Shown here: positions 1 to 8,725 of the stretch, piece by piece
Layout: the number at the start of each line of letters is the position of its first letter
Numbering within the stretch: position 1 is the stretch's first letter
Assembly: GCA_963715445.1 (NCBI GenBank)
Contig: OY970240.1
Location: 2,228,145 to 2,292,144, forward strand
Direction of reading: 5' to 3'
From: JAAYBF01 sp963715445
Lineage (GTDB): Bacteria; Actinomycetota; Thermoleophilia; Solirubrobacterales; Thermoleophilaceae
DNA: 64,000 nucleotides
Position numbers and translations under genes: made by a program
The notes under the pieces: model-generated
What the model saw: the letters and a program-made list of their open reading frames with translations, nothing else
What the model was told of the DNA's origin: nothing
Databases searched by the model: none

Positions 1-1080
1 TTCGTGCGCGGCGAGGGAACCTCGCTTTGGGACGCCGAGGGCAACGAGTACCTCGACTTCCTCGGTGGCATCTCGGTGGTCCAGATCGGGCACGCCCACC
101 CGGCGCTCGTGCGGGCGGTGACAGAGCAGGCCGCGCGCCTGATGCACGTGGGCAACCTCTACTACACCGAGCCGGCGCTGAAGCTCGCCGACCGGCTCTC
201 GGAGCGCTCCCTCGGCGGCAAGGTGTTCCTCTGCAACTCCGGCACGGAGGCGATCGAGTGCGCGTTGAAGCTCGCCCGCCGTCACCGGAGCGGGGGAGGG
301 TTCGTGGTGATGGAGGGCGGCTTCCACGGCCGCACGATGGGCGCCCTCTCGGCCACCCCGCAGGAGGCCAAGCAGGCTCCGTTCGCGCCGCTCGTGCCCG
401 GCTTCAAGGCTGTGGCTCGCAACGACGCGGCGGCGCTCGCCGATGCCGTCGGCGAGACGACCGCGGCCGTGCTGCTCGAGCCGATCCAGGGGGAGTCGGG
501 GATCCACCCGATCTCAGAGGACGTGCTTCACGCCGCGCGCGAGGCGTGCGACCGTCACGGGGCGCTGCTGATCTTCGACGAGATCCAGTGCGGCATGGGC
601 CGCACCGGAGACCTCTGGGCGTGGCAGGGCGCCGGGGTGCGGCCGGACGTGATGACCGTGGCGAAGGGCCTCGGCGGCGGCCTGCCGATCGGCGCCTGCG
701 TCACCAATCCCGAGCACGCCGACACGCTGCAGCTGGGCGATCACGGCTCGACCTTCGCGGGCGGCCCGGTGCCGACCGCGGGTGCGCTCGCGGTGCTCGA
801 CGTGGTGGACGAGCCAGGCTTCCTGAGCGAGGTCGCCTCGAAGGGCGAGCGGCTGCGGGCCGGCCTCGAGGACCTCGGCCTGGAGGTGCGCGGCCGCGGC
901 CTGATGCTCGGGTTCGACTTCCCCAGCGCGCCCGATCGCGCGCGCCGGCTGCTGCTGGAGAGCCGGCTCGTGGTCAATGCGACCGGCCCCGAGACGATCC
1001 GCCTGCTGCCGCCGCTGACCGTGTCCGCGGCGGAGATCGACGAGGCGCTGGCGCGCATCGGCGCCGCGCTGCGCTGGTAG
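1..1080 (+). CDS. argD: Acetylornithine aminotransferase, 5' end cut by the window
   Basis: PLP-dependent class III aminotransferase that converts N-acetylglutamate semialdehyde to acetylornithine in arginine synthesis. The frame is open from base 1, so the start lies to the left; about 359 codons are visible, close to a full-length protein. Visible motifs are the cofactor-phosphate segment CNSGTEAIECALKLAR, the cofactor-contacting Asp in LLIFDEIQCGMGRTG and the Schiff-base lysine in TVAKGLGGGLPIGA. The gene is followed after 12 bases by argG, and argH lies at the right edge of the window, so arginine genes bracket the region. Ornithine or succinylornithine aminotransferase activity cannot be excluded, but the argG neighbour favours ArgD. 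Confidence 0.93.
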   Translation, partial: FVRGEGTSLWDAEGNEYLDFLGGISVVQIGHAHPALVRAVTEQAARLMHVGNLYYTEPALKLADRLSERSLGGKVFLCNSGTEAIECALKLARRHRSGGGFVVMEGGFHGRTMGALSATPQEAKQAPFAPLVPGFKAVARNDAAALADAVGETTAAVLLEPIQGESGIHPISEDVLHAAREACDRHGALLIFDEIQCGMGRTGDLWAWQGAGVRPDVMTVAKGLGGGLPIGACVTNPEHADTLQLGDHGSTFAGGPVPTAGALAVLDVVDEPGFLSEVASKGERLRAGLEDLGLEVRGRGLMLGFDFPSAPDRARRLLLESRLVVNATGPETIRLLPPLTVSAAEIDEALARIGAALRW

Positions 1081-1092
1081 GTTCAGCGCCCG

Positions 1093-2403
1093 ATGAGCGA
1101 AACAGACGCACAGAACCCGATCGGCGCCTACGAGGCCGCTCCCGGCGACGTGGGGCGCGTGCTGCTGCTCTACTCGGGCGGCCTCGACACCTCGGTGATG
1201 GTCAAGTGGATCCAGGACCACTACAAGGCCGAGGTGGTCGCGCTGACCGTCAACCTCGGCCAGCCCGGGGAGGACTACGACGTCGTGCGCGGCAAGGCGC
1301 TCGACCTCGGCGCGCTCTCCTGCGAGGTGGTCGACGCCCGCGAGGAGTTCGCGCGCGACTACGTCCTGCCGGCGATCAAGGCGAACGCCCGCTACGGCGG
1401 CGGCTACCCGCTCTTCACCGCGCTCGGAAGGCCGCTGATCGCGAAGATCGCCGTCGAGAAGGCGCGCGAGCACGGCTGCGACGCGATCGGCCACGGCTGC
1501 ACGGGCAAGGGCAACGACCAGGTGCGGATCGACTCGACGGTGCTGGCGCTGGCGCCCGAGCTGAAGATCGTCGCGCCGGTGCGCAACTGGCAGATGGGGC
1601 GCGAGGAGGAGATCGCCTACGCCCGCGAGCACGGGATCCCCGTCAAGGGGGGCACCGAGGCGCCGCCGTACTCGATCGACGACAACATCTGGGGCCGCTC
1701 CTCGGAGGGCGGCCCGATCGAGGATCTCTCGCAGCCGCCGCGCGACGACGTGTTCGAGCTCGTCACCGACCCGCGCAAGGCGCCCGACGAGCACGAGGAC
1801 GTGGTGATCGGCTTCGAGCAGGGCCGGCCCGTCTCGCTGAACGGCGAGCGGCTGGGCCTCGTGGACCTGATCGATCGCTGCGCGGAGCTCGGCTGCCGCC
1901 ACGGCGTCGGCATCGTGGACCACGTGGAGGACCGGATCGTCGGCCTCAAGGTGCGCGACCTCTACGAGGTGCCCGCCGCCGAGATCCTGCTCACCGCGCA
2001 CCAGGAGCTGGAGAAGCTCGTCGGCACGATCCACCAGAACGAGTTCAAGCACATCCTCGACCGCAAGTGGGCTTTCCTCTGCTACGCCGGCCTGTGGCTC
2101 GAGCCGCTGATGGCGGACCTGAACGCCTACATGGACAGCGTCAACGAGCAGGTGACGGGCGAGATCACGATGCGCCTCTACAAGGGGCGCGCGGTCGCGG
2201 TTGCCCGCCAGTCGCCGAACGCGCTCTACGACGAGGCGCTCGCGGGATTCAGCGAGTCCGGCGGCCTCTTCTCCCAGCACGCGAGCCCCGGCTTCATCGA
2301 GCTCTGGAGCCTCCAGACGCGCATGGCCTACGGCATCCGCCAGCGCAACGCAGGCGGGGGCGCGGGGAGCGGTTCCGGGAGTGAAAGTCCCGAAAAGGGG
2401 TAA
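1093..2403 (+). CDS. argG: Argininosuccinate synthase
   Basis: Joins citrulline and aspartate with ATP to give argininosuccinate, the penultimate step of arginine synthesis. The protein has 436 residues. The N-type ATP pyrophosphatase P-loop YSGGLDTS is at residues 27-34, and the conserved blocks GHGCTGKGNDQVR and EAPPYSIDDNIWGRS follow. The last 20 or so residues are a Gly/Ser-rich tail that looks dispensable. The ATG lies 12 bases after argD. A TAGGTT box at 1078-1083, which includes the argD stop codon, could be a -10 element 9 bases before the start, so both co-transcription and separate initiation are possible. Confidence 0.97.
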   Translation: MSETDAQNPIGAYEAAPGDVGRVLLLYSGGLDTSVMVKWIQDHYKAEVVALTVNLGQPGEDYDVVRGKALDLGALSCEVVDAREEFARDYVLPAIKANARYGGGYPLFTALGRPLIAKIAVEKAREHGCDAIGHGCTGKGNDQVRIDSTVLALAPELKIVAPVRNWQMGREEEIAYAREHGIPVKGGTEAPPYSIDDNIWGRSSEGGPIEDLSQPPRDDVFELVTDPRKAPDEHEDVVIGFEQGRPVSLNGERLGLVDLIDRCAELGCRHGVGIVDHVEDRIVGLKVRDLYEVPAAEILLTAHQELEKLVGTIHQNEFKHILDRKWAFLCYAGLWLEPLMADLNAYMDSVNEQVTGEITMRLYKGRAVAVARQSPNALYDEALAGFSESGGLFSQHASPGFIELWSLQTRMAYGIRQRNAGGGAGSGSGSESPEKG

Positions 2404-2412
2404 CTGCGGATC

Positions 2413-2580
2413 GTGGGCAGCAAGGGCTACACGATTCTCGGCTGGATCACCTGGCAGGTGGTTTCGCGCGCCGCACGGCGCGAGATCAAGCAGAACCGGT
2501 TGAAGCTCGGGGCTGCGGGAGTGGTCCTCGCAGTGGTGATCGCAGGCCTCCTGGCGGGGCGCTCCAGCAACGACGACTAG
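2413..2580 (+). CDS. Small single-pass membrane protein, unknown function
   Basis: An open frame of 55 codons starting with GTG nine bases after argG. It encodes a basic N-terminal half (ITWQVVSRAARREIKQNR) followed by one hydrophobic segment, LGAAGVVLAVVIAGLLAG, and a short polar end SSNDD. The arrangement is that of a small inner-membrane protein with a positively charged cytoplasmic side. Third-position GC is as high as in neighbouring genes, and a strong hairpin follows the stop codon, both of which support a real gene. Function unknown; it is probably read with argG. Confidence 0.65.
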   Translation: MGSKGYTILGWITWQVVSRAARREIKQNRLKLGAAGVVLAVVIAGLLAGRSSNDD

Positions 2581-2583
2581 CTC

Positions 2584-2602
2584 GCGGCTTCAAAGAAGCC
2601 GC
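2584..2602 (+). terminator. Hairpin after argG and the small membrane gene
   Basis: Perfect eight-base inverted repeat GCGGCTTC, loop AAA, GAAGCCGC, three bases after the small membrane gene. There is no T-run after it, so it may be an atypical terminator or a transcript-stabilising hairpin. Confidence 0.5.
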
Positions 2603-2620
2603 TCGTAGCGCAGGTCCATG

Positions 2621-2648
2621 CTGACCTGTCGGCGGTCGGTCTTATATT
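2621..2648 (+). promoter_or_regulatory. Candidate dnaE promoter
   Basis: CTGACC at 2621-2626, 16 bases, then TATATT at 2643-2648, the best -10 match near this start. The distance from the box to the GTG of dnaE is 9 bases, so the transcript would be leaderless or nearly so. Confidence 0.45.
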
Positions 2649-2657
2649 CGGTCGCCC

Positions 2658-5600
2658 GTGAGTTGCGCCCACCTCCACGTCCACTCCGAGTACTCGCTGC
2701 TCGATGGCGCCTGCAAGATCGACAAGCTTGCGGAGCGCGCCGCCGCGTTCGATCAGCCGGCGCTCGGCCTCACCGACCACGGGGTGATGAACGGCGCCGT
2801 CGAGCACTACAACGCCTGTCGCAAGCACGGGATCAAGCCGATCATCGGCTTCGAGGCCTACTACGTGGACGACCGCGCGACCGAGGCCGTGCGCTACGAG
2901 CGCAACCACCTCACGCTGCTCGCCGCTGACGACGAGGGCTTCCGCAACCTCGTCAAGCTCACCTCGGCCGGCTTCATCGAGGGGTACAAGCGCGGCAAGG
3001 CCAACGTGGACCTGGAGCTGCTCCAGCGCCACGCGAAGGGCGTCATCGCCCTCACCGGCTGCCTGCAGTCGCGCTTCTGCCAGCGCCTGATCGCGGACAA
3101 CCCCGCCGAGGCCCGCGCCCACGCAGACCAGCTGATGCAGGTCTTCGGGCCGGACAACGTCTACTTCGAGGTGCAGAAGAACGGCCTCGACATCCAGGAC
3201 AAGGCGAACGAGGGCATCGTCAAGATCGCCCGCGAGGTGGGCCGGCCGCTGGTCGCCACCGGCGACGTCCACTACCTGCGGCGCGAGGACTACGAGAACC
3301 ACTCGGCGCTTCTCTGCGTGCAGACCAAGAGCACGCTCGCCGAGCCGAAGCTGACCTTCGACACGAACGAGTTCTACTTGAAGGACTCGTCGGAGATGAA
3401 CGACCAGTTCGCGATGTGGCCGGAGGCGGTGCCCACGACTCTGGAGATCGCCGAGCGCTGCGCCGTGGACATCGAGCTCGGGAAGATGCTGATCCCGCGC
3501 TACGAGACTCCGTCTGGGGAGGCGGAGGGCGCCTACCTGCGCCGTCTCGCCGAGGAGGGCCTGCGCCACCGCTACGGCGACCCGCCGCCCGCCGAGGCCG
3601 TCGAGCGGCTGGAGATGGAGCTCGAGGTGATCGGCCGGATGGGCTTCGACGCCTACTTCCTGATCGTCTGGGACTTCGTCAAGTACGCCAAGGACCAGGG
3701 CATCGCCGTAGGCCCGGGTCGTGGCTCGGCCGCCGGCTCGATCGTCTCGTACTGCCTCAACATCACCGAGGTCGATCCGCTCGCCTACGGCCTGCTGTTC
3801 GAGCGCTTCCTGAACCCCGAGCGGGTGTCGATGCCGGACATCGACATCGACTTCTCGGTCAAGGGCCGTGAGCAGGTGATGCGCTACGTCTCGGACAAGT
3901 ACGGCAAGGAGTCGGTCGCGCAGATCGTCACCTTCGGCAAGATGCTGCCGCGCAACGCCACGCGTGACGCGGCGCGCGTGCTCGGGTTCGACTACGGCAC
4001 CGGCGACCGGCTGGCGAAGCTGATCCCGGAGCCCGTGATGGGCCGCTCGCTGAGCTTCGACGAGTACCTCAAGCACGAGCCCGACTTGAAGCGCGCCTAC
4101 GACACCGAGCCGGACGCGCGGCGGGTGATCGACACGGCCAGGGGTCTCGAGGGCATCGTCCGCAACGCCGGCATCCACGCCGCCGCCGTCGTGATCGCGG
4201 ACCGCCCGCTGACCGACATCGTGCCGCTGCAGCTGATGGAGGATCGCGGCGCCACGACGGTGGACGGCGAGCGCGCCTACCGCACCGTCACCCAGTACTC
4301 GATGAAGCCGATCGAGGAGATCGGCCTGCTGAAGATGGACTTCCTCGGCCTGCGCAACCTCGACGTGATCGAGGACTGCCTGACGATCATCGAGGACTCG
4401 GGGCGGCCCAAGCCGGACATCCCGGCGCTGCCGCTGGACGACCCGAAGACCTACGAGATGATGGCCCGCGGCGACTCCGTCGGCGTGTTCCAGTTCGAGT
4501 CCGACGGCATGCGCGACGCGCTGCGCAAGGTCAAGCCGACCGAGTTCGAGGACCTCGTGGCGCTCGTGGCGCTCTACCGCCCGGGGGCGATGCGCCACAT
4601 CGACACCTACGCGCTGAACAAGCGCAACCCAGGCTCGATCAGCTACATCGACGACCGCCTGCGCCCGATCACCGAGGCCACCTACTCGGTGATCCTCTAC
4701 CAGGAGCAGTCGATGCAGATCGCGAAGTCGGTCGCCGGCTTCACCGGCGCCGAGGCGGACGACCTGCGCAAGGCGATCGGCAAGAAGAACCGCGAGGCGA
4801 TGGGAGCGCTGAAGGAGCGTTTCTTCGAGGGCGCCCGGGCGAGCGGGACCGACCAGCGGGTGATCCAGGAGCTCTGGGGCGTCAACGAGGCCGCCGCGGA
4901 CTACTCGTTCAACCGCAGCCACGCGGCCTGCTACGCGCTGATCTCCTACCGCACGGCGTGGCTGCGCGCCAACTACCCGGCCGAGTACATGGCCGCGCTG
5001 ATCTCCTCGGTGATGTCGACGAAGGACAAGGTCCCGTTCTTCGTCAACTGCTGCGAGGACATGGGCATCGAGGTCCTGCCGCCCGACGTCAACGAGTCGC
5101 GCAACAACTTCGAGGTCCACGAGCGGAACATCCGCTTCGGCCTCAACGCGGTGAAGAACGTCGGCTCGGCCGCCGTTGACGCGATCATCCGCGCCCGCGA
5201 GGCCGATGGCCGGTTCCCCTCGCTCTGGGACTTCTGCCGCCGTGTCGATGCGCGCGCGGTGAACAAGAAGGCGATCGAGTCGCTGATCAAGTGCGGCGCA
5301 TTCGATTCGACCGGCGCGACCCGCGCGGGGATGCTCGCCGTGATGGAGCACGCGCAGGCGTCCGGGGTCAAGGCCCAGCAGGACGCCCAGGTCGGCCAGG
5401 GCTCGATCTTCGAGCTCGACGACTCCTCGAACGGCTCGACCCCAGGCGGCGGGCAGCCCGACCTGCCGATCCCCGCGCTGCCCGACGAGCGCGCCCAGGT
5501 CAACGCGTGGGAGAAGGAGACGCTCGGCCTCTTCCTCTCAAGCCACCCGCTGAAGGAGGCCCGCCACGCGCTGCGGCGCCACACCGACTGCACGATCGCC

Positions 5601-6146
5601 GAGCTGGCCGACCGCAAGGACCAGGAGATGGTCACGGTCGGCGGCATCGTCACCGAGTGCAAGCGGATCCGCACCCGCAAGGGCGATCCGATGCTGTTCG
5701 CCACCCTCGACGACCTGGAGGACCAGGTGGAGATGATCGTGTTCTCCAAGTCCTACGAGGGCGCGAACGACAAGGTCGACGTGGACAAGGTCATCATCGT
5801 GCGTGCCCGCGTGGACAAGAAGGAGGCCGGCGAGGTCAAGCTCGTGGCCCAGGACATCAAGGAGTTCGCGCCCACGCCCCAGGAGATCGAGCTTGCCGCG
5901 GTGGAGGCGGCTGCGCAGCCCAGCGTGGAGCTGATCAAGCGAGTGACGCTGGACGTCCTGCCCGGGGCGCCCGAGGCGCTGCTGGAGGACCTGATGGACG
6001 TCGTCCGCGGGTTCCCCGGGGAGCACCAGCTGCTGCTGAACGTGGGCCGCCGCCGGCTGCTGCTCGGCGCCGAGTACCGCGTGTCGGCCGATACCGCCTG
6101 CCGCGCCGAGCTCGAGGCGCTGCCGGGCATCTCGATAGCCGCCTGA
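2658..6146 (+). CDS. dnaE: DNA polymerase III alpha subunit
   Basis: Replicative polymerase catalytic subunit of 1162 residues, the normal size for DnaE1-type proteins. The N-terminal PHP domain begins with HLHVHSEYSLLDGA and has TDHG further on. The polymerase core has GPGRGSAAGS and the catalytic PDIDIDF (Asp394 and Asp396). A helix-hairpin-helix region and an OB-fold follow near residues 990-1070 (MVTVGGIVTECKRI). The PHP histidines and aspartates are present, so the domain may keep its metal-dependent exonuclease or structural role. GTG start supported by the upstream TATATT box and because translation begins at the usual family position. Confidence 0.98.
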   Translation: MSCAHLHVHSEYSLLDGACKIDKLAERAAAFDQPALGLTDHGVMNGAVEHYNACRKHGIKPIIGFEAYYVDDRATEAVRYERNHLTLLAADDEGFRNLVKLTSAGFIEGYKRGKANVDLELLQRHAKGVIALTGCLQSRFCQRLIADNPAEARAHADQLMQVFGPDNVYFEVQKNGLDIQDKANEGIVKIAREVGRPLVATGDVHYLRREDYENHSALLCVQTKSTLAEPKLTFDTNEFYLKDSSEMNDQFAMWPEAVPTTLEIAERCAVDIELGKMLIPRYETPSGEAEGAYLRRLAEEGLRHRYGDPPPAEAVERLEMELEVIGRMGFDAYFLIVWDFVKYAKDQGIAVGPGRGSAAGSIVSYCLNITEVDPLAYGLLFERFLNPERVSMPDIDIDFSVKGREQVMRYVSDKYGKESVAQIVTFGKMLPRNATRDAARVLGFDYGTGDRLAKLIPEPVMGRSLSFDEYLKHEPDLKRAYDTEPDARRVIDTARGLEGIVRNAGIHAAAVVIADRPLTDIVPLQLMEDRGATTVDGERAYRTVTQYSMKPIEEIGLLKMDFLGLRNLDVIEDCLTIIEDSGRPKPDIPALPLDDPKTYEMMARGDSVGVFQFESDGMRDALRKVKPTEFEDLVALVALYRPGAMRHIDTYALNKRNPGSISYIDDRLRPITEATYSVILYQEQSMQIAKSVAGFTGAEADDLRKAIGKKNREAMGALKERFFEGARASGTDQRVIQELWGVNEAAADYSFNRSHAACYALISYRTAWLRANYPAEYMAALISSVMSTKDKVPFFVNCCEDMGIEVLPPDVNESRNNFEVHERNIRFGLNAVKNVGSAAVDAIIRAREADGRFPSLWDFCRRVDARAVNKKAIESLIKCGAFDSTGATRAGMLAVMEHAQASGVKAQQDAQVGQGSIFELDDSSNGSTPGGGQPDLPIPALPDERAQVNAWEKETLGLFLSSHPLKEARHALRRHTDCTIAELADRKDQEMVTVGGIVTECKRIRTRKGDPMLFATLDDLEDQVEMIVFSKSYEGANDKVDVDKVIIVRARVDKKEAGEVKLVAQDIKEFAPTPQEIELAAVEAAAQPSVELIKRVTLDVLPGAPEALLEDLMDVVRGFPGEHQLLLNVGRRRLLLGAEYRVSADTACRAELEALPGISIAA

Positions 6147-6187
6147 CCGTCGCCGTTCGAGTGCGCTGAATCAGGCCGAGCCGGGGC

Positions 6188-6193
6188 TACACT
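6188..6193 (+). promoter_or_regulatory. -10-like box of the cysteine-rich gene
   Basis: TACACT followed by six bases and then ATG at 6200; fits leaderless initiation. No convincing -35. Confidence 0.4.
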
Positions 6194-6199
6194 GAGTCG

Positions 6200-6598
6200 A
6201 TGGAGCGAGCCCCGGTCCTCGACCTGCGTGAGCGACACGAGTGTCGCCAGTGCTGCGCCTTCTGCGACCGCGTGGTCCATCCCTCCGGGTGCATCGAGAG
6301 CGGCTGCGCCTTCCTCTACCTCTACGACGACGAGGAGACCGGCCAGCGCTATATGGGCTGCCTGAACAAGGTCTTCCGCGCCGAGATCGACGTGGAGGTG
6401 TTCGATGCTGCGCAGCGCACACGCCACGGCTACGGCGGCGTGAAGATGACCGGTGTGCCGCTGAGCCAGTGCCGCTCCTCCGTGGAGCGCGCGTACAGCG
6501 GGCACGGCGACCCGTTCGACTGCGTCAACCCCGCCTTCTTCGAGAAGCCGGAGCCCGCCGACTTCGCGACGGACTTCGACCTCCGCGATCAGCTCTAG
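6200..6598 (+). CDS. Cysteine-rich small protein, unknown function
   Basis: A 132-residue protein that I do not recognise. It has a cluster of cysteines near the N terminus (CRQCCAFCD, then PSGCIESGCAF), a further Cys in MGCLNKVF and two near the C terminus (SQCRSS, FDCVNP). The spacing suggests metal or Fe-S binding, which is inference. No signal peptide or membrane segment is visible. It stands alone, 53 bases after dnaE and with its own candidate -10 box, and is followed by an S4-domain gene. Codon use matches the surrounding chromosome. Confidence 0.8.
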   Translation: MERAPVLDLRERHECRQCCAFCDRVVHPSGCIESGCAFLYLYDDEETGQRYMGCLNKVFRAEIDVEVFDAAQRTRHGYGGVKMTGVPLSQCRSSVERAYSGHGDPFDCVNPAFFEKPEPADFATDFDLRDQL

Positions 6599-6619
6599 CC
6601 GCTCCGTCCCGCACGCGCC

Positions 6620-6625
6620 TAGGCT
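6620..6625 (+). promoter_or_regulatory. -10-like box of the S4-domain gene
   Basis: TAGGCT, then seven bases and ATG at 6633. The same string TAGGCTGCCCGGC precedes the membrane gene at 27394. Confidence 0.4.
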
Positions 6626-6632
6626 GCCCGGC

Positions 6633-6848
6633 ATGACGCGCGAGATCGAGATCCGTGGGGAGATGATCCGGCTGGGGCAGTTGCTGAAGCTCGCCGGGGT
6701 CGTGGATGCGGGCGGCGAGGTCAAGTCCTTCCTGGCCACCAATGAGGTGGTGGTCAACGGCGAGCCCGAGAACCGCCGCGGACGCCAGCTCCATCCCGGC
6801 GACGAGATCCGGGCCGGCAGCGAGCACCTGCTCATCCGCAGCGCCTGA
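6633..6848 (+). CDS. S4-domain RNA-binding protein, YbcJ/YaaA type
   Basis: A 71-residue protein made of a single S4 fold. The segment IRLGQLLKLAGVVDAGGEVK followed by LATNEVVVNGEPENRRGRQL and PGDEI is the family pattern, in which the fold cradles RNA with basic residues. Members of this small stand-alone S4 family are thought to act in ribosome assembly or translation, but a precise role is not established. The gene is monocistronic by spacing. Family assignment is firm; function is inferred. Confidence 0.88.
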   Translation: MTREIEIRGEMIRLGQLLKLAGVVDAGGEVKSFLATNEVVVNGEPENRRGRQLHPGDEIRAGSEHLLIRSA

Positions 6849-6858
6849 TATCGCAGAC

Positions 6859-6887
6859 TTGCTATTCCCGTAAGGATGGGATAGCGT
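6859..6887 (+). promoter_or_regulatory. Promoter and candidate operator of the XRE gene
   Basis: TTGCTA at 6859-6864, a 17-base spacer and TAGCGT at 6882-6887, seven bases before the ATG. TTGCTAT occurs at 6859-6865 and again at 6890-6896 over the start codon, 31 bases apart, and the inverse ATAGC lies at 6881-6885. This is suitable for binding by a dimeric HTH repressor and hence autoregulation. Confidence 0.5.
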
Positions 6888-6894
6888 CTTTGCT

Positions 6895-7206
6895 ATGACG
6901 CCGGCGGGGCCGATAAAGCGGCTCAGAGACAGCGCCCGACAGAGGCCCGTCGACGAAGAAGGGGAGCGGTGGAGGTCTATTGCGGCGCAGGTCGCGGACC
7001 AGCGTCGGGCTAGGGATCTCTCTCAGAACGAGCTTGCAGAGCTCTGCGGGACGACCCAGTCCGCGATCGCCCGTCTGGAGCGTGGAGCGAGGCCTCCGAG
7101 GCTGGACACCCTGCTGCGCATAGCGAACGCCCTCGACTGCGAGCTGAGCGTCGAGTTGAACCCACGCACCAAACCGAAGAGGAGCGCCAGTGACGACACG
7201 CGTTGA
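6895..7206 (+). CDS. XRE-family HTH regulator
   Basis: A 103-residue DNA-binding protein with a Cro/C1-type helix-turn-helix at about residues 38-90: VADQRRARDLSQNELAELCG, then TTQSAIARLERGARPPRLDT. The fold and size resemble HigA-type antitoxins, but no toxin-like gene is adjacent. The upstream repeats suggest autoregulation. The next gene begins inside its last 17 bases in another frame, so the two are translationally linked. The target beyond its own promoter is unknown. Confidence 0.85.
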   Translation: MTPAGPIKRLRDSARQRPVDEEGERWRSIAAQVADQRRARDLSQNELAELCGTTQSAIARLERGARPPRLDTLLRIANALDCELSVELNPRTKPKRSASDDTR

Positions 7207-8122
7207 CGTAGAGGAGATCGAGACCACGAAGGGGGAGAAGCTCCTCGCGGCTGTTCTCGCCGCATTCGTGCTGATCGGCCTGCTGTGGGCGTACTTCAAC
7301 ATCGATGTGGAGCACCGGTTCAACAGCTACGAGTTCTCGGAGCCCAGCCTGTCCATGGCCGACCGCTCCGCGATTAACGAGCGCGCCCGCACCGAAGCCG
7401 AGCTCAGCCGTGCGCGACAGGGCGAATCGCAGGCCCGCCAGCAGCTCTTCGACGTCCGCGAGGCGTATCGAACCGCGCTCGACGCCGGTCAGAGCAATCC
7501 GGCCCTCGCGAGCAACTACCGGGTAGCGCAGCGCACCTACGCCGAGGCGCAGGAGCGCATGCGCACGGCGGCGCGTGAGTACGCCGCGGCCATCCCCGCG
7601 GCGCGAGCCGCCGAGCGGCGAGCGTCGGCTGCCGGAGACGATGAGCAGGAGCGGAGGGAGAGCCAGCGGCGCCACGACGACCGGGTGACGCTTGCGCGGC
7701 GGCTTGCGCTCGTCCTGCTCAGCCTCGCTGCCGCCTACATGCTGCTCTCGAGGCTGCGCACACGGCGATCGCGCTACCTGCCAACCGGCATGGCGGCTGT
7801 GGCGGCGGTGGCGCTGCTGGCGCTCGTGATGGCCATCGACTACATGGCCGACTACGTGGAGATCACGGACCTGGGAGTGCTGCTGCTCGCGCTGATCGGC
7901 GCGCTGATGACACTCGGGGCGTTCGTCGTGCTTCAGCGCTACCTCGCGGGGCGTATCCCGGAGCGGCGTGTGCGCAGGCGCGAGTGCCCGTTCTGCGGCT
8001 ATCCCGCCCACGGCAACGCCCATTGCGAGGGCTGCGGGCGCGACGTGATCGCCCAGTGCACCGCCTGCGAGGCGCCGCGCCGCGTAGGCACGCGCCGCTG
8101 CGGCACGTGCGGCGCGGCATGA
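7190..8122 (+). CDS. Membrane protein with coiled coil and C-terminal zinc ribbons
   Basis: A 310-residue protein. Residues about 17-38 form a membrane segment (LAAVLAAFVLIGLLWAYF), followed by an Arg/Ala/Glu-rich region likely to be helical or coiled coil to about 155. Three further hydrophobic stretches lie at about 163-260 (LALVLLSLAAAYMLL, AAVAAVALLALVMAI, LGVLLLALIGALMTLG). The end carries paired zinc ribbons: CPFCGY with CEGCGR, then CTACEA with CGTCGA. No enzymatic motif is seen. It overlaps the XRE gene by 17 bases, so the regulator and membrane protein probably form one unit. The function is unknown; a sensing or scaffold role is speculation. Confidence 0.78.
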   Translation: MTTRVDVEEIETTKGEKLLAAVLAAFVLIGLLWAYFNIDVEHRFNSYEFSEPSLSMADRSAINERARTEAELSRARQGESQARQQLFDVREAYRTALDAGQSNPALASNYRVAQRTYAEAQERMRTAAREYAAAIPAARAAERRASAAGDDEQERRESQRRHDDRVTLARRLALVLLSLAAAYMLLSRLRTRRSRYLPTGMAAVAAVALLALVMAIDYMADYVEITDLGVLLLALIGALMTLGAFVVLQRYLAGRIPERRVRRRECPFCGYPAHGNAHCEGCGRDVIAQCTACEAPRRVGTRRCGTCGAA

Positions 8123-8172
8123 GGTCGGGGGTCGCCTTGCGCCCGGCGCGCTCCCCTGGGAGAGTCCTTGGC

Positions 8173-8694
8173 ATGACTGCTTCCGCCTCCGCCACGACCG
8201 ACCCGCCGACCGACGTCTCCAGCGGCGACCTGATCCGCTGGTCGTTCGAGACGCTCAACAAGCAGGACCTGCCGGCTCTCAAGCGGATCTGGGCCGACGA
8301 CATCGTCGAGCGCTTCCCCGACGAGACCTGCACCGGCATCGAGGAGGTCGGCGCTCACTTCCAGGGCCTCTTCGACGCGGTCGACGAATGGCGCGTCGAG
8401 GTGATCCACATGATCGACCAGGGCGAGGACGTGCTCGTGCGCTGGCGCATGACCGGCATCCACACCGGCACGCTGCTCGGGATCGCGCCGACCGGCAGGC
8501 CGATCGCGATCGACGGCATGGACCACTTCGTGGTGCGCGACGACAAGGTCGTCTCGAACTTCGTGGTGTTCGACCAGATGGAGTTCGCCCGCCAGATCGG
8601 GATGCTGCCGCCCGACGGCTCAGCCGTCGACAAGGGCCTCAAGGCCGCTTTCAACGGCCGCACGAAGCTGGTCGAGAAGCTCAAGCAGCGCTAG
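8173..8694 (+). CDS. SnoaL-like (NTF2-fold) protein
   Basis: A 173-residue protein with the ester-cyclase/SnoaL pattern: LIRWSFETLNKQDLPALKRI, a WADDIVERFPDETCTG segment, then VRWRMTGIHTGTLLGIAPTG and the IDGMDHFVVRDDKVV strand. The NTF2-like cone fold binds small hydrophobic ligands; members range from polyketide cyclases to proteins without known substrate. The chosen ATG follows the GAGAGTCCTTGGC spacer; the same frame runs further upstream but only through the preceding gene. No pathway neighbours point to a substrate. Confidence 0.78.
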   Translation: MTASASATTDPPTDVSSGDLIRWSFETLNKQDLPALKRIWADDIVERFPDETCTGIEEVGAHFQGLFDAVDEWRVEVIHMIDQGEDVLVRWRMTGIHTGTLLGIAPTGRPIAIDGMDHFVVRDDKVVSNFVVFDQMEFARQIGMLPPDGSAVDKGLKAAFNGRTKLVEKLKQR

Positions 8695-8725
8695 CGCCGC
8701 AAGTGCCGCCGGCGCGGCCCAGGCC

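Noticed and set aside
27..2384. A 785-codon plus-strand frame across argD and argG
   Set aside because: It runs through two clear genes in another frame and gives an Arg/Gly/Ala-rich low-complexity product.
2577..5351. A 924-codon frame on the minus strand opposite dnaE
   Set aside because: GC-rich codons of dnaE leave stop-free frames on the other strand; composition and lack of any recognisable domain show a shadow.
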